64,000 nucleotides of DNA from assembly GCA_016490735.1 (NCBI GenBank), contig JAEMWC010001572.1, forward strand, positions 26,001-90,000, written 5' to 3'. The notes below the pieces were generated by a model. That model was not told the DNA's origin, made no database searches, and worked only from the letters and a program-made list of their open reading frames with translations. Numbering within the stretch: position 1 is the stretch's first letter; every line of letters starts with the position of its first letter. This document shows positions 47,007-56,341 of this stretch, in pieces. This DNA comes from Pachyseris speciosa (lineage: Eukaryota > Cnidaria > Anthozoa > Scleractinia > Pachyseridae). Made by a program: the position numbers and the translations under genes.

Positions 47007-47790
47007 GTACATTACTTCATTTGTGATCACACCAAAAGCTCACTTTGCCACCCACAACAGGTACAATGTACATCTGTAAATCAATTAGATCTAATCGAGT
47101 GTAAGCCAGTTGAGCAAATTGTTTGCCGCAATTTTAGCTCCGATTCCTTACCTGCACATGCAGTTAACTTAACCCTAGCTTGTATTAAGAACAAACACGA
47201 AATGAATTAGCAAGACAGCATAATTTATACAGCTGTACGTACATGGTACTACGTTACTGCAGTTATGCGGAGTTACAGATGTACATGCTTTCGAGTGGCA
47301 TACCATGGAAATACCACTAGTCACTTGTATTTTCTTCATATAGCAAGCTATTTGAGATACAAACACCCAGCCATTACTATATATTGGAAATACCAGAAGC
47401 CTAGCTACAGTCTAAAATGGCCAATTCAGTAAGTTTACCTGCAGCAGACCAAGGCAACCATCACTGAACATGGAGACCAAAACTTGAACCAACAGCACTC
47501 GATTACCGTGGAAGAAACTTGCCAACCGATCGGATATACGTTGTACAACTATTAAATTCTATATTCTAAGATCCTGAGGTAAAACGCCATTCGAAGTGGG
47601 AGAAATTCTTCCCAAACCATCTCCCACGAGTCGAAGCTTGAGTTGAAACGGGCGCCAGACTACGAATAGCCTACCGGGAATGAACTCGTTTGCGCATGCT
47701 CAATTTCAACCTAAATCGCAGATATGAAACGAGTCAAAAAGTGGCACTTAACCATGGTTGAAAAGATTAAACAAGGCTCAAAATACGTGC

Positions 47791-48262
47791 GTTTTAACCA
47801 TGGTATAATATCACCAAATATCTATTCGCAAGGACTCTATCATTGTTATTTCGTATATTTGTAGCGAAAATATTAATTCTGAAACGTTTCAACCGATTAT
47901 TTAGGTTTTAAATGCCAGCGCTGGCGTACTTTTTAGCGTGGTTAAATCAACGCGTGAACTTGTCACCAGAAGACCATGGTGTGATACCGATTAAAATCAT
48001 TCGTTCTCTACCATAGCGATTAAGTTTTAACCACGGAATAATATCACCAAATATCTTTTCGAAGAGACTCTATTATTGTTATTTCGTGTACTTGTAACGA
48101 ATATATATATATATATATTGAAACGTCTCAACCGATTATTTAGGCTTTAAAAACCAGCGCTGGCGTACTTTTAAGTGTGGTTAAATGAGCGCGTAAACTT
48201 GTCACCTGAAGACCATGATGCGATTGATACTGATCAAAATCATTCATTCCCTACCAAAGTCT
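47791..48262. repeat. Tandem duplication, two ~235-bp units
   Basis: Units start at 'gttttaaccatggtataata' (47791) and 'gttttaaccacggaataata' (48024). Both run through 'aaccgattatttagg', 'ccagcgctggcgtact' and 'gaagaccatg'. The second has a TA expansion. The start resembles the inverted 'ttaaccatggttaag' repeat at 63800. Confidence 0.85.
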
Positions 48263-49059
48263 TAAAATCGCCTCCAGCTACAATTTTTTAAATCAAAAAA
48301 ATTGTTTTGAGAGTAGCCATTTAGCTTTGAGCTGCTGGAAATGTTTCACTAAAGAAGGCATCTGCGGAGCTGCGAAGGAGCGAAGGAGCAATTTTTGGCG
48401 AAGGAGCAATTTTCCCTATAAGCAATCTCAGGGTAAGTCCCCAAAAAGTGTTGTAAAGCGCATTTGATTATTATCTGAGTACTGAGAAAATGGGCTGGAC
48501 ATAAATGCTATGCAATGATTTTTTAAAAATGTTATTTGTTATCCACGTTTCAATCTTCTCCATCCTTCACCATTCTCGCCATATTTGCATTTATTCTTGT
48601 CTCTTTGGTGCTTATCTTCTCTGAAAATGTGTTATTCAGTAACTGTTTCGCATTATTTAAATGCATTCTTTATCTCTGCAATAATAACCCAAAATATCGT
48701 GACCGTGCTCCTTTAAGATGCGCAGCAAGGACGTCAAAAAAGCAGTAGATTCAGTAAGCTGAGTAATAGCTTTTCACCTGGATGTCACTTTTTGTTTGCG
48801 TCACTACTGTACGCGGACTACCACGTGAGATTTCCTAATTACGCGTTTGAAGGAGGACTTAAACAAAACAGGATAAACTTTCAACTTGGAACCAAACAGT
48901 AAGAACCCGACTGCAGGAGAATTCGCCTACAACTAAACTGAATTTTAGCGAGTTAGAAATGTCGCGATCAACTGAGTTCAAAACAACGCGAATTCACTTT
49001 ACGTCTTCTCAACAGTAAAAGCATTTCAGTCGTGGAATAAATTTAAAATTATTATACAA

Positions 49060-49990
49060 AGAAAACATATATCTCTACCAAGGAAGAAGAAGATTTCTAT
49101 ATAATTAAAAGCTTTTCTTATTCGATTATTTTAATTTGGAAAATTTATTACCACGTCAACCTTCCTACCACTGAATATACTAATGTTAATAATGTACGAT
49201 TGATTGATGTGATTGCTACGACCGTGGTCAAGTATATAAGCCAAAGTGGTTCCACAACGTCAGAAATTGTCTTTTGTTAACCACGGGCTGTAAACCACGC
49301 TGTGAATTGGCTGAGAGAATCATGAAAACCGTCATAGGTTTGGACGGATGCACTACAAGCCGTAACAGAGGTGCTGAGCTCTTCTTGTTCGAAATCAGAT
49401 CGACGCGGAAGACCGCGGAAGCTTTACTTAAATTTGCTTGTTTGGTGGAATTTCAGTCATCATAAACTGTTATTACAGTACTCTTTTGAAAATTCCTCTC
49501 TACCGAACACATTTAATTATGTGAAGACAACTGAAGTGGCATGTAAACTGGATCGAATTTTAAACAAGCAGACATGAGGCGGTTAAAAGAATATGCCTCA
49601 TGCGATATCATCAAGTTGTCTTTTAGACCCAGTTGTTCTGCATATGCAACTACTAACTCGTATAGAATAAATGCGCGAAACAAATCTCAACTGATGGCAT
49701 GTGGTAACGTTAGATAAGCACAAAGGGGAAAGTTCACTTCTTTATAGGGCACTGAAAAGCTGCTCAGATCATGTAAGCTTCTTCCTGACAAATCTGACTA
49801 CACCCTATAACATGCATCTGAGCAATTTTTTACGCCACCCATTAGTGAGACGACCATATTTTCCTCTAAATTCAGCAGCTTAAGTTAATAGTATCAATTC
49901 CGAGGATTCTTTAAGTTACTTCCCTGATAACTGTCGTCGGTATTCAACCATGTTGCTCGCATTTACAATCTCAACGAATTAACTTGAAAT
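49060..49990 (+). repeat. Direct repeat flanking the island, left copy
   Basis: Aligns in the same orientation with 57600-58320. Shared stretches include 'aatgtacgattgattgatgt', 'ccgtggtcaagtat', 'ttaaccacgggctgtaaa' or close variants, 'cttgtttggtggaatttcag', 'aattatgtgaagacaa' and 'ctggatcgaatttta'. No coding frame is conserved between copies. Divergence appears about 20 percent. Confidence 0.75.
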
Positions 49991-50091
49991 AAGGTTAAAA
50001 ACTATGTGTAATCAACCATGGTATTAATTAACATCCACTACGTATAGAGAACGAATAGTTCAGTTCTTCAAAAGATAATGTTAACAAGCTA

Positions 50092-50400
50092 CAATCTTGG
50101 ACGGAATAAAATGGACTAATTAACCCCCATCCCCCCCTAAGCAATGATGAAGGCGCGCGAAGAGCAAAACGCGCCATTTTGGCATCATTGAAATGGGGGG
50201 AGGGGTGGTTCAAATGTTCCATTTATTGTGTCCAAGATCAATCTTGGACGGAATAAAATGGACTAATTAACCCCATCCCCCCCCCCCCCCCCAAGCAATG
50301 ATGAAGGCGCGCGAAGAGCAAAACGCGCCTTTTTGGCATCATTGAAATGGGGGGGGGGGGGAGGGATGGTTCAAATGTTCCATTTATTGTGTCCAAGATT
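50092..50400. mobile_element. Two tandem copies of a ~155-bp foldback MITE
   Basis: Each copy runs from 'aatcttggacggaataaaat' to 'ccatttattgtgtccaagat' with an inverted centre ('tcccccc...gaaatgggggg') and 'aaggcgcgcgaagagcaaa'. The outer flanks are TA palindromic ('agcta' / 'tagct'). The second copy has longer C and G runs. Tandem MITEs sharing a boundary suggest insertion at its own end or slippage. Confidence 0.85.
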
Positions 50401-50555
50401 GTAGCTATCATAAGCTACCGAGAACAATAGACTCAGTGAAGCAGCTCGGCTGGCATGCACTTAGGAGAAAACATTGATGTGGTTAAGAAGTAGGTTTCTC
50501 TAATTGCGCTAAACGCCTGATGCACTTTGCGATGTTACATGTACCCCGTTTAAGT

Positions 50556-50700
50556 TTAGATCCAGTTGTTCTGCATTAGCGAGACGACCACGTTTTCCTC
50601 TAAATTCAGCAGCAGAAGGTTATAGTGCCAATTTCGATTAGTTTGTTAAATTACTTCCTTGCAGCTGTCGTCGATACTTAACCAAGTTCCTCAGTAGTAG
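50556..50700 (+). repeat. Partial third copy of the island-flanking repeat
   Basis: 'agatccagttgttctgcat', 'gagacgaccacgttttcctc' and 'ttacttccttgcagctgtcg' match parts of 49625-49960 and 58135-58275. It abuts the start of the island. Confidence 0.65.
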
Positions 50701-50882
50701 TATGGGCTACTATAGACCCAAAAAACTGTCAACCAATCAGAAGCCAGAACAAGCTGTCAATCAAACTCATCAAACATGAATGGACCAACCAGAGAAGAGC
50801 ATGCGCTGCATTGAAAGGGGTTCTCAATCACGTGACCGGGGCGGGAAAAGGAACACACACTGTTTGGATTGAATAAATAGGT

Positions 50883-51203
50883 TTAATAAAACGAATTAAA
50901 ATGGTGGTCAGGCAAATGGAGACCGGTCTGGATCCGTGGTTGGCATTCTGGACAGGCGAAACGGATGGGGAGACAGAATTCGTTGTTGTCTTCGGCCAAA
51001 GGCGTTGCATCTACGTAGTCCACTAAACAAGAGAGGTGAATGGTCAGAACGCAATGGCGACAGCGAAGAGATCGGGTGTACTGCTCCCTGAATTGGACGT
51101 AGCTGGCTTGCATGGCGTAGGTGCGACTGTCGTAATAAAAGGGATGTTTGAAATAGGAGGGCAGAACGAGACTGAGCAGACCCCCGGAGACAGTTACCAA
51201 ACA
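50883..51203 (-). CDS. Cassette 8, best-preserved Cys-rich exon
   Basis: About 106 codons after 'tttttcgtttcag': 'CLVTVSGGLLSLVLPSYFKH', a Tyr/Gln-rich middle, then 'SLRCRHCVLTIHLSCL' and 'PIRFACPECQP', ending in TAA. The residues form C-x2-C-x4-H-x2-C ... C-x2-C, consistent with one zinc-binding half of a PHD- or RING-like finger. A variant polyadenylation hexamer (ATTAAA) lies just downstream on the minus strand. It would be the last exon of the array. No stop or frameshift is inside. Confidence 0.45.
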   Translation of the reverse strand, partial: CLVTVSGGLLSLVLPSYFKHPFYYDSRTYAMQASYVQFREQYTRSLRCRHCVLTIHLSCLVDYVDATPLAEDNNEFCLPIRFACPECQPRIQTGLHLPDHHFNSFY

Positions 51204-51261
51204 CTGAAACGAAAAAAAGGAATGTTTAATCATTGTACATAAAGTGGTTTGGACATGTCAC

Positions 51262-51510
51262 TCAAATGATTGAAATAAGGAGGAAAAATATGAAAACGAT
51301 AGGTTTGAGGATGGAGACGGTGGATGTGAGTGAGGTCGGCAAGTGGCGCAAGCGAAACGTGCTGGAATCATATAGTCGCGGTAGAGGGCAGCTTCGGCGG
51401 CATTGGCATAAGCGGGTCAAACAGGAAATGTGAATGGTCAGGGAGCAATACGGACAGTGTACAGCTAGCCAGTATTCTTCCTTGAACTTGAGCTTGTCAT
51501 GGGTGGTCAT
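51262..51510 (-). pseudogene. Cassette 7, frameshifted
   Basis: After 'cattttccag' the frame reads 'DKLKFKEEYWLAVHCPYCSL' and 'TIHISCL', homologous to cassette 8. It must shift frame to continue with 'DYMIPARFACATCRPHS', which matches 'CLPIRFACPECQP' in cassette 8. Thus all metal-binding residues survive although the frame is broken once. Confidence 0.45.
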
Positions 51511-51540
51511 CTGGAAAATGAAAGTTCGTTTTCTGGTTAA

Positions 51541-51990
51541 ATGTCATTGAACTATATCTACAAGCGTAGGCTTGCCTCCATTATGTACCAGGTGTACAAC
51601 AACAACCTACCTGAGCAAATTGTAGTTTTACTTGTAACCCCTAAAGATGCCAATAATTATAACTTAAGACACGCCAAAGACTTCTCGCAAGTGCGTTATA
51701 GCAGAAACTTTGGAAGAAACAGCGTGAGGTACAGGGGCCCCATCGAATGGAATTTAATACCCAAAGCAATCAGGGAGTCAACGTCTTACCACCTTTTTAA
51801 AGGAAGACTTAAAAATGCCTCAAGAATATTGGACAAAATACAATTCGAGGAAGAGGCTTGTTTAATTAAATCGAAAGAGCCTGACTTTTTATGCTTTTAG
51901 CTTTTCTTAATACTTTGTTTTTAGATTGTCTTTCGTTTTAGGTTAGCTTCGTCTCAAACTTTTATTATCATTTGAAATTTTTAAAGATTT
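51541..51990 (+). mobile_element. LINE fragment, RT C-terminus, inserted in the cassette array
   Basis: Plus-strand frame 51541-51900 (119 codons) gives 'YIYKRRLASIMYQVYNNNLP', 'NNYNLRHAKDFSQVRYS', 'SVRYRGPIEWNLIPKAIRES' and 'FKGRLK', the LINE C-terminal block. The AT-rich 3' UTR runs to about 51990 or beyond. It separates cassettes 6 and 7 and is on the opposite strand, so it is a later insertion. Confidence 0.8.
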
Positions 51991-52093
51991 TAAGATTATA
52001 AACTTTGCTAGGTATTTTTACGTGGTTAAGATTTTATGACAGGTCTACACCAGCCCTCGGGTTGCCTCAGACCGACCTGCCTTATCAAAACGA

Positions 52094-52096
<3 letters not shown>

Positions 52097-52124
<28 letters not shown>

Positions 52125-52131
52125 TGTATGT
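52097..52131. repeat. (GTAT)n microsatellite inside cassette 6
   Basis: About nine tetranucleotide units. They interrupt the minus-strand cassette 6 reading ('FFKNPFYRTDTIFNQ') directly after its conserved block. Confidence 0.85.
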
Positions 52132-52226
52132 ATCTGGTTGAAGATGGTATCGGTGCGGTAGAACGGGTTTTTGAAAAAAATGGGTAGGGCGACGGTGGTC
52201 AGACCCCCGGAGACAGTCACCAAACG
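52132..52226 (-). pseudogene. Cassette 6, truncated
   Basis: After 'ctttttcatttcag' the frame reads 'RLVTVSGGLTTVALPIFFKN' and 'PFYR', aligning residue for residue with cassette 8. It then runs into the microsatellite and LINE, so the Cys part is lost or displaced. Confidence 0.45.
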
Positions 52227-52329
52227 CTGAAATGAAAAAGGAATTGTTTAATGGTGGGTCAACGTCCATCAAATGCGTAATATACAATATTTGCAATGGA
52301 AAGTCTGTGGTCGTAAGATGCATCACCGA

Positions 52330-52469
52330 CAAGCGGATAACAAAGTGAAGTGGTTGCAATGATGACAGCGCAGGAAACGTTGTTGAACCCACTAGCGTTT
52401 GAAGTGTTCGCAAATGGTCACACCGGCGTCGGGATGCGTGGGGAATACATACTGGACGTCTGTTCAACA
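52330..52469 (-). pseudogene. Cassette 5, with in-frame amber
   Basis: One frame gives 'YVFPTHPDAGVTICEHFKR', a TAG (complement of 52392-52394), then 'WVQQRFLRCHHCNHFTLLSA'. The 'ICEHF' and 'LRC-x2-C' steps align with cassettes 2, 3, 7 and 8. Confidence 0.35.
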
Positions 52470-52494
52470 CTGGAAAGTAAGCGAAACATGTTTA

Positions 52495-52749
52495 TTGGAA
52501 GCGATGATTGTGACCGGAGTTTGTCTTGCATGCGTAGATGGTGCGAGTGTCGCAATGTCTGCATAACAGCAACCCAGTTCGCACACCATGTGCGCAGATT
52601 ACTCTTACTACCCAGGGGTGCGTGGGAGTCTGTGACAAGTAGTCAATCTCTTGGTCAAAGAAGCGGGTGGGGAGATGGAGGCAAGTGTGACCCACTCGTT
52701 CCCAGTACTGGGGATATATGGCTGAACAGAGGAGGGTGTGGGGCAAGAT
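52495..52749 (-). CDS. Cassette 4
   Basis: After 'cggtatgtttcag' the frame reads 'LPHTLLCSAIYPQYWERVGH', then 'CLHLPTRFF', 'WVVRVICAHGVRTGLLLCRH' and 'CDTRTIYAC'. It has the same order of motifs as the other cassettes: 'IC.H', then 'C-x2-C' and a final Cys at the H-x2-C place, with the His replaced by Tyr. Open to a stop at about 52492. Confidence 0.4.
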
Positions 52750-52799
52750 CTGAAACATACCGAGGCAAAATGACATTTTACCACCTTTAATCACATAAA

Positions 52800-53319
52800 T
52801 GGTGCAAAGCGTAGGTACTGCGTGCACGCATGTGTTGACCGCAGTGGCTGAAGTGAGGGCAGATGATGATCATGACTTTGGCTGGGTTAACTGTGTACCC
52901 TTTGGTGGCGGGGCGCACATAGGACCAACAGACCATGGGAGCAATGAACATCTGCGGAGAGAACAGGCAGTCAATTGAATTGGAGGATACGGCGCATGGC
53001 GTGGCGGTGGGGTACGCATAGCCAGCGATCGCAGGCAAAGAAGTGGGGGCATATGACGATTCTGTCTTGGGTGGGGTGAGCGCAGTTGAATTGCAGCATG
53101 GGATCAATGAAAGTCTGCGGAAAAAACAAGGCAAAGGGAAGGAGATGAGAGGCATTTAATAATCTACATGCGTGACATAACAGTAACGAATGGTGTGGTG
53201 GTTACAATGTTTGTTTTTAAAATCAACCATCGATCGCAAGTGAAGAAGCGCAGGCGTCTGACAATCAGCTCTTGGGTGGGATCGAGGCTGGCTAGGCGTA
53301 TCAGGGGATCAATGACGAC
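52800..53319 (-). CDS. Cassettes 1 to 3
   Basis: Three units with acceptor-like borders at 53319, 53114 and 52951. Their residues align: 'VVIDPLIRLASLDPTQELIV' / 'TFIDPMLQFNCAHPTQDRIV' / 'MFIAPMVCWSYV'. Next come 'FFTCDRW' / 'ICPHFFACDRW' / 'ICPHFSHCGQH'. Possible donors GTAACC, GTACCC and GTACCT follow at similar distances. Spacing is 205 and 163 bp. Whether they are joined to the integrase transcript cannot be told from sequence. Confidence 0.4.
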
Positions 53320-54489
53320 CTGGGAAAAGAGAAAACACCGAAGGGAAGACCGCTGTGATCGTGAATTAAGCGACCATGGTTGGATCGAAAGCAACCCCAT
53401 CTCATGGGCATGCCCTTGTCTATCCAACTGTCGTATTTGGCAGGCCACCCCAACCACCTGACTTTTATACGTCGTCTCTTCCTCTGAAAAATCTTCTCCA
53501 CTCGAAACAAGGGCTCATCGGTCATGTTCACGCGTTTCAGGTCCTGTTGGTAAAACGTGTTCTCCACCGGCGTACCATCCCATTCTTGCAGCCGATAACT
53601 GGGCACGAACCCCGGCACCAGTCGACGCACCACAAACACCTCCTCCGTCCAGCCCGGCAGGTAACTCTTTTGAAACACTCGGTGCTTCTTGTTCAAACGG
53701 ACGCGCGTCCCCACCGGCAGGGCAGGTGCCTTGGCGCGCCGCCGGGGCTTGGCACGCAGTCGACCCGCATACAAGCGTTCCCACACCGCCGCCTCGTTGC
53801 CCGCTGTGACTTCATGGGGCGCCATCCCGATTCTGCGATGCATTGTACCCCTTGACCAAATCCTGTAACGCTTCCAAGTACTTGTACGACCCTTGAGCCG
53901 TGAAGTAGCGGTACAATAGATCTTTGAACGTGCGGTTAAACCATTCGGCCACCGTCACCTTGGTATTCCCTCTGGTGGAAAAGTGAGCAATGCCCCAAAG
54001 TTTCAACAACGCCTGAAAACTCCGATTGTAAAACTCTTTGCCCGCATCCGTTTGCAACCGATGGGGTGGACGTCCCTGGGCGCGTCTCAGAATGATCACA
54101 AAGGCGTTGCTGACGGCCGGTCCCGTCTTGGGCTTCGCCGGTTCCACCCACGCGTACTTGGACAGCACGTCGATCACAGCCAACAGATACCGTTGGCCCT
54201 TGTTGACGCTGGCCAATTTTTGGACTTCTATCAAATCGGCCACCAGCTGTTGATCGCGGTTAAACACCAACACGGGCAGGGTGGGAAATCGGACACGTCC
54301 CGGCCGATGCGAGGTGTAACTGCACACCCCTTCCAAGACATCTCGCGCTCTGCGCAACGAAATCGTCTTGGCCTCGGCAAACCGACGCACTCCACCCAGA
54401 CTTCCCACTCCCGTCGGGAAGTCGTATTCGGCCGCCAAGACCGCACTGGTCTTCTTTTTGACTCTCCTCTTGGACATCAGGCAAAACAC
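53301..54489 (-). pseudogene. Polinton/Maverick-type integrase with chromodomain-like C-terminus (one frameshift)
   Basis: A retroviral-type DDE integrase would join element DNA to the genome. N-terminal part (residues 23-70): 'YDFPTGVGSLGGVRRFAEA' and 'CSYTSHRPGRVRF', resembling the Polinton zinc-less start ('GS.GGV.R'). Catalytic core: D85 ('LVADLIEVQ'), 'YLLAVIDVLSKYAWVEPAKP', D148 ('LQTDAGKEF') and E182 ('AEWFNRTFKD'). A frameshift at about 53835 separates 'DLVKGYNAS' from 'HRRIGMAPHEVT'. The second part has an SH3-like segment ('VGTRVRLNKKHRVFQKSYLP'), 'YRLQEWDGTPVENTFYQQDL', and a chromodomain-like end ('FRVEKIFQRKRRRIKVRWLG', 'SWI'). ATG is at 54489 or 54477. It lies 30-42 bp after the stop of the small acidic gene, with AATAAA between. 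Catalytic triad intact; the frameshift would need repair or slippage. Confidence 0.88.
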
Positions 54490-54518
54490 ACCCTTCGTAA
54501 CTCTCTTTATTTACATTT

Positions 54519-54806
54519 TTACATCACTTTTTGGGAATCAATGGTTGACAGGCTCCAGTCAGAGTCCTTGGGCTCCTCCTCCTCCTAGTCCGACGAGAGC
54601 ACCATATCGTCCGACGTGTCCGAGTCCGCCATTTCCTCCGGGTAGAACAGGCACTCTTTGTACCGTTTGCAAAGCGCGCAGCCATCGGGCTGCCAATACA
54701 ATTTGTCCTCGTGCGTGTCATACCCGTACGCATCGCGCATCAGCTCCCGACATTCCTCGCCAATTAATGGCCGAGCTCCCCTCCTACGAAGAAGTGAATA
54801 CCACAC
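54519..54806 (-). pseudogene. Small Cys-rich acidic protein upstream of integrase
   Basis: Minus-strand frame: 'EECRELMRDAYGYDTHEDKL', then 'DGCALCKRYKECLFYPEEM', then an acidic tail 'ADSDTSDDMVLSSD'. A TAG (complement of 54585-54587) follows, then 'EEEEPKDSDWSLSTIDSQKV' to TAA (54519-54521). A C-x2-C...C group suggests metal binding. The charge pattern continues on both sides of the TAG, so I read it as one gene with an amber. The plus-strand reading of the same bases is less protein-like. The 5' end overlaps the divergent GRF gene start. No family recognised. Confidence 0.45.
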
Positions 54807-55447
54807 CCTTGTGTCCTTTTCACGGGTGTCCCTTGGAGTACCTCACCTCCAAAAACGATTGGCCCTACGTCCGATGCAGTTTTCTGCCCTACGGTGGAGC
54901 CCTACCCGACTTCGTGATCTTCACGTCTCAGGAGTAGGCTCCCATGTATTTGCAAAGCATTCGTCAGCAACGTCACCCCGACCTCCACTTCGGAGATGGC
55001 AAGACGCTGCCCAACCAGCACTGTTGGTGCAATCAACGCCTGCGGCTAACCACCAGTCACTCCTAGAACAATCCGGGCCGCATGTTCCTGGCCTGTGCCA
55101 AAAGGATTTGTTCCTTCTTTCAGTGGTTGGACATGCCTTGGTCCTCACGCATCCTGCAAGAAATGGACAGCCGCGGCCATCAAATGAACGCTTACCTCAC
55201 CCATTCCACTACCCAGACCCACTTGGGAACATCCCAAGCCACCCAGACCCACCTGGCAGCCTCCCAGGTCACCCCCTTTGCTTTCCATGCACCGCTTCAA
55301 GGTCGATCGCATGCTACTACCCCACAAGAGGGTGCACGAGTGTTTGGCGGGCGCACCGCCCAAGAACTTTCCCGTCCTCTCAGACCGTATACGTGCTTGA
55401 TCACGCCAGACCTTTACCTCTTTTTGATTGATCCACGTGACAAATAA
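54767..55447 (+). pseudogene. GRF-type zinc-finger protein, two in-frame ambers
   Basis: Start ATG 54767, stop 55445-55447, followed by AATAAA. The first segment holds 'PLCPFHGCPLEYLTSKNDWP' and 'YVRC', a finger-like block. TAG at 54935-54937 precedes 'APMYLQSIRQQRHPDL'. The second segment is a canonical GRF finger: 'CWCNQRLRLTTSHS', TAG (55064-55066), 'NNPGRMFLACAKRICSFFQW' and 'LD', with the C-x-C, NPGR, C-x4-C and FFQW residues all present. The tail is Gln/Thr/Ser-rich with a repeated 'QTHL.(T/A)SQ' phrase. GRF fingers bind single-stranded nucleic acid in TOP3A, NEIL3, APEX2 and many viral proteins. No frameshift is seen across 227 codons, so only the two TAGs break it. Confidence 0.75.
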
Positions 55448-55488
55448 AAAAGAGTTCTTCCATCCATTGTCGTGCCATTTTTCGCAGC

Positions 55489-56114
55489 ATGCCCATCCAC
55501 ATCATCACCGGCGGCGCCGCAGTCACCGACACCTTGGCAGAACATTTAGCCCTGCAACGCGGCCTGCCCTGTCGCGTGATCATCGGACCCCTGCATCCCC
55601 GGATACACCAGGGCATTCAACCTCTCCACCCATCGGCCATGGCCAAAGCTCTGCCGCACGTACGCGCCGTGGCCCAAGCACTGGGAAAAACCTTGGCCAA
55701 CCCCTACACCGAGGATCTCCTGGCGCGCAATTATCACATCGTCAAAGAAGTCGACACCGTGTTTGCCTTCGGTCGTTTCCACCCCGCCAAGACCCTTCCT
55801 GAGGTACCCCTGCACGAGACCTCCGCCGTGGAAGGTGGCACCGGGTGGAGCGTGGCTGTAGCCAAACGATTGGGTAAACGTTTGTTCTTCTATGACGTCA
55901 CCTTCAATCGCTGGTACAAATACTCGCCCCAATACGATTTTCTTCATTCTACTGTCATTTCACCCACCTTGTCCCACCGGAGTCCCATCGTGGGCGCCAG
56001 ACAGCTTTACCTGTATCCCAGAGCGATGGACGAACTCAAATACCTCTTTCAAGCCTCCCAGCATGACCAATGCGACCGTCATGAACAAAAAAACGAAAAT
56101 TTGGTTTATCAACG

Positions 56115-56121
<7 letters not shown>
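55489..56121 (+). CDS. SLOG-fold (DprA/YspA-like) protein
   Basis: ATG 55489, long intact frame; the last residues after about codon 196 run into an inserted palindrome and are not original. Strand 1 and nucleotide loop: 'IHIITGGAAVTDTLAEHLA' (residues 4-22). The family pattern is G-G-A-x-G-T/A-D, with the second Gly replaced by Val12 here. Residues 77-95: 'LLARNYHIVKEVDTVFAFG', the 'RN..iv...D.v.Af' block. Residues 115-138: 'EGGTGWSVAVAKRLGKRLFF', the second glycine loop. Then 'YDVTFNRWYKY' and 'RAMDELKYLF'. SLOG domains bind nucleotides or nucleotide-derived ligands and occur in DprA, LOG and YspA proteins and in anti-phage systems. GC-rich and best preserved of the island genes. Role in the element is unknown. 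Confidence 0.75.
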
Positions 56122-56145
<24 letters not shown>

Positions 56146-56227
56146 GGATTCGATTAGCTGACGTTTCGAGCGTTAGCCCTTCGCTCCGACGAAGGGCTAA
56201 CGCTCGAAACGTCAGCTAATCGAATCC

Positions 56228-56258
<31 letters not shown>

Positions 56259-56280
56259 CGTTGATAAACCAAATTTTCGT
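56093..56280. repeat. Long palindrome of two inverted PLE ends (91-bp arms)
   Basis: Arms 56093-56183 and 56190-56280 appear to be perfect complements with a 6-base spacer. Each arm carries 'gaagggctaacgctcgaaac', a phrase of PLE-type ends with GGGC/GCTC stem and GAAA. 'cgtcatgaacaaa' occurs just before (56078-56090) and again at 56338-56350. It interrupts the C-terminus of the SLOG frame. Confidence 0.85.
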
Positions 56281-56290
56281 GTTTCACTGC

Positions 56291-56331
<41 letters not shown>

Positions 56332-56341
56332 TTTATTCGTC

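Larger units (their letters stand above)
50883..53319 (-). other. Array of ~8 homologous Cys-rich cassettes with splice-like borders
   Basis: On the minus strand, units begin immediately after pyrimidine-tract-AG sequences. First exon bases are at 53319, 53114, 52951, 52749, 52469, 52226, 51510 and 51203. Units 1-3 share 'FIDPM/VIDPL', a P-T-Q or N-P-A step and 'ICPHF..C' ('IVICPHFFACDRWL', 'MIIICPHFSHCGQHM'). Units 4-5 share 'IC.H' followed by 'LCRHC' or 'LRCHHC'. Units 6 and 8 share 'LVTVSGGL...LP..FK.PFY'. Units 7-8 share 'C-x2-C-x4-H-x2-C' and a later 'FAC-x2-C', a pattern seen in the second half of PHD/RING-type zinc fingers. Candidate introns are very short (about 40-100 bp). Units are degenerate: one amber, one frameshift and two insertions are visible. 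Most likely a tandem exon duplication downstream of the integrase. Function unknown. Confidence 0.55.

Noticed and set aside
53376..54588. Long plus-strand frames opposite the integrase
   Set aside because: Antisense shadows; the minus strand carries the DDE motifs.
54368..54937. 189-codon plus-strand frame upstream of the GRF ATG
   Set aside because: Its first 133 codons lie opposite the integrase and acidic genes and look like a shadow; only the part from ATG 54767 matches a zinc-finger protein.
54658..55431. 257-codon plus-strand frame
   Set aside because: Overlaps the GRF gene in another frame; Arg/Ser/Pro-rich with no domain, a shadow of GC-rich coding sequence.
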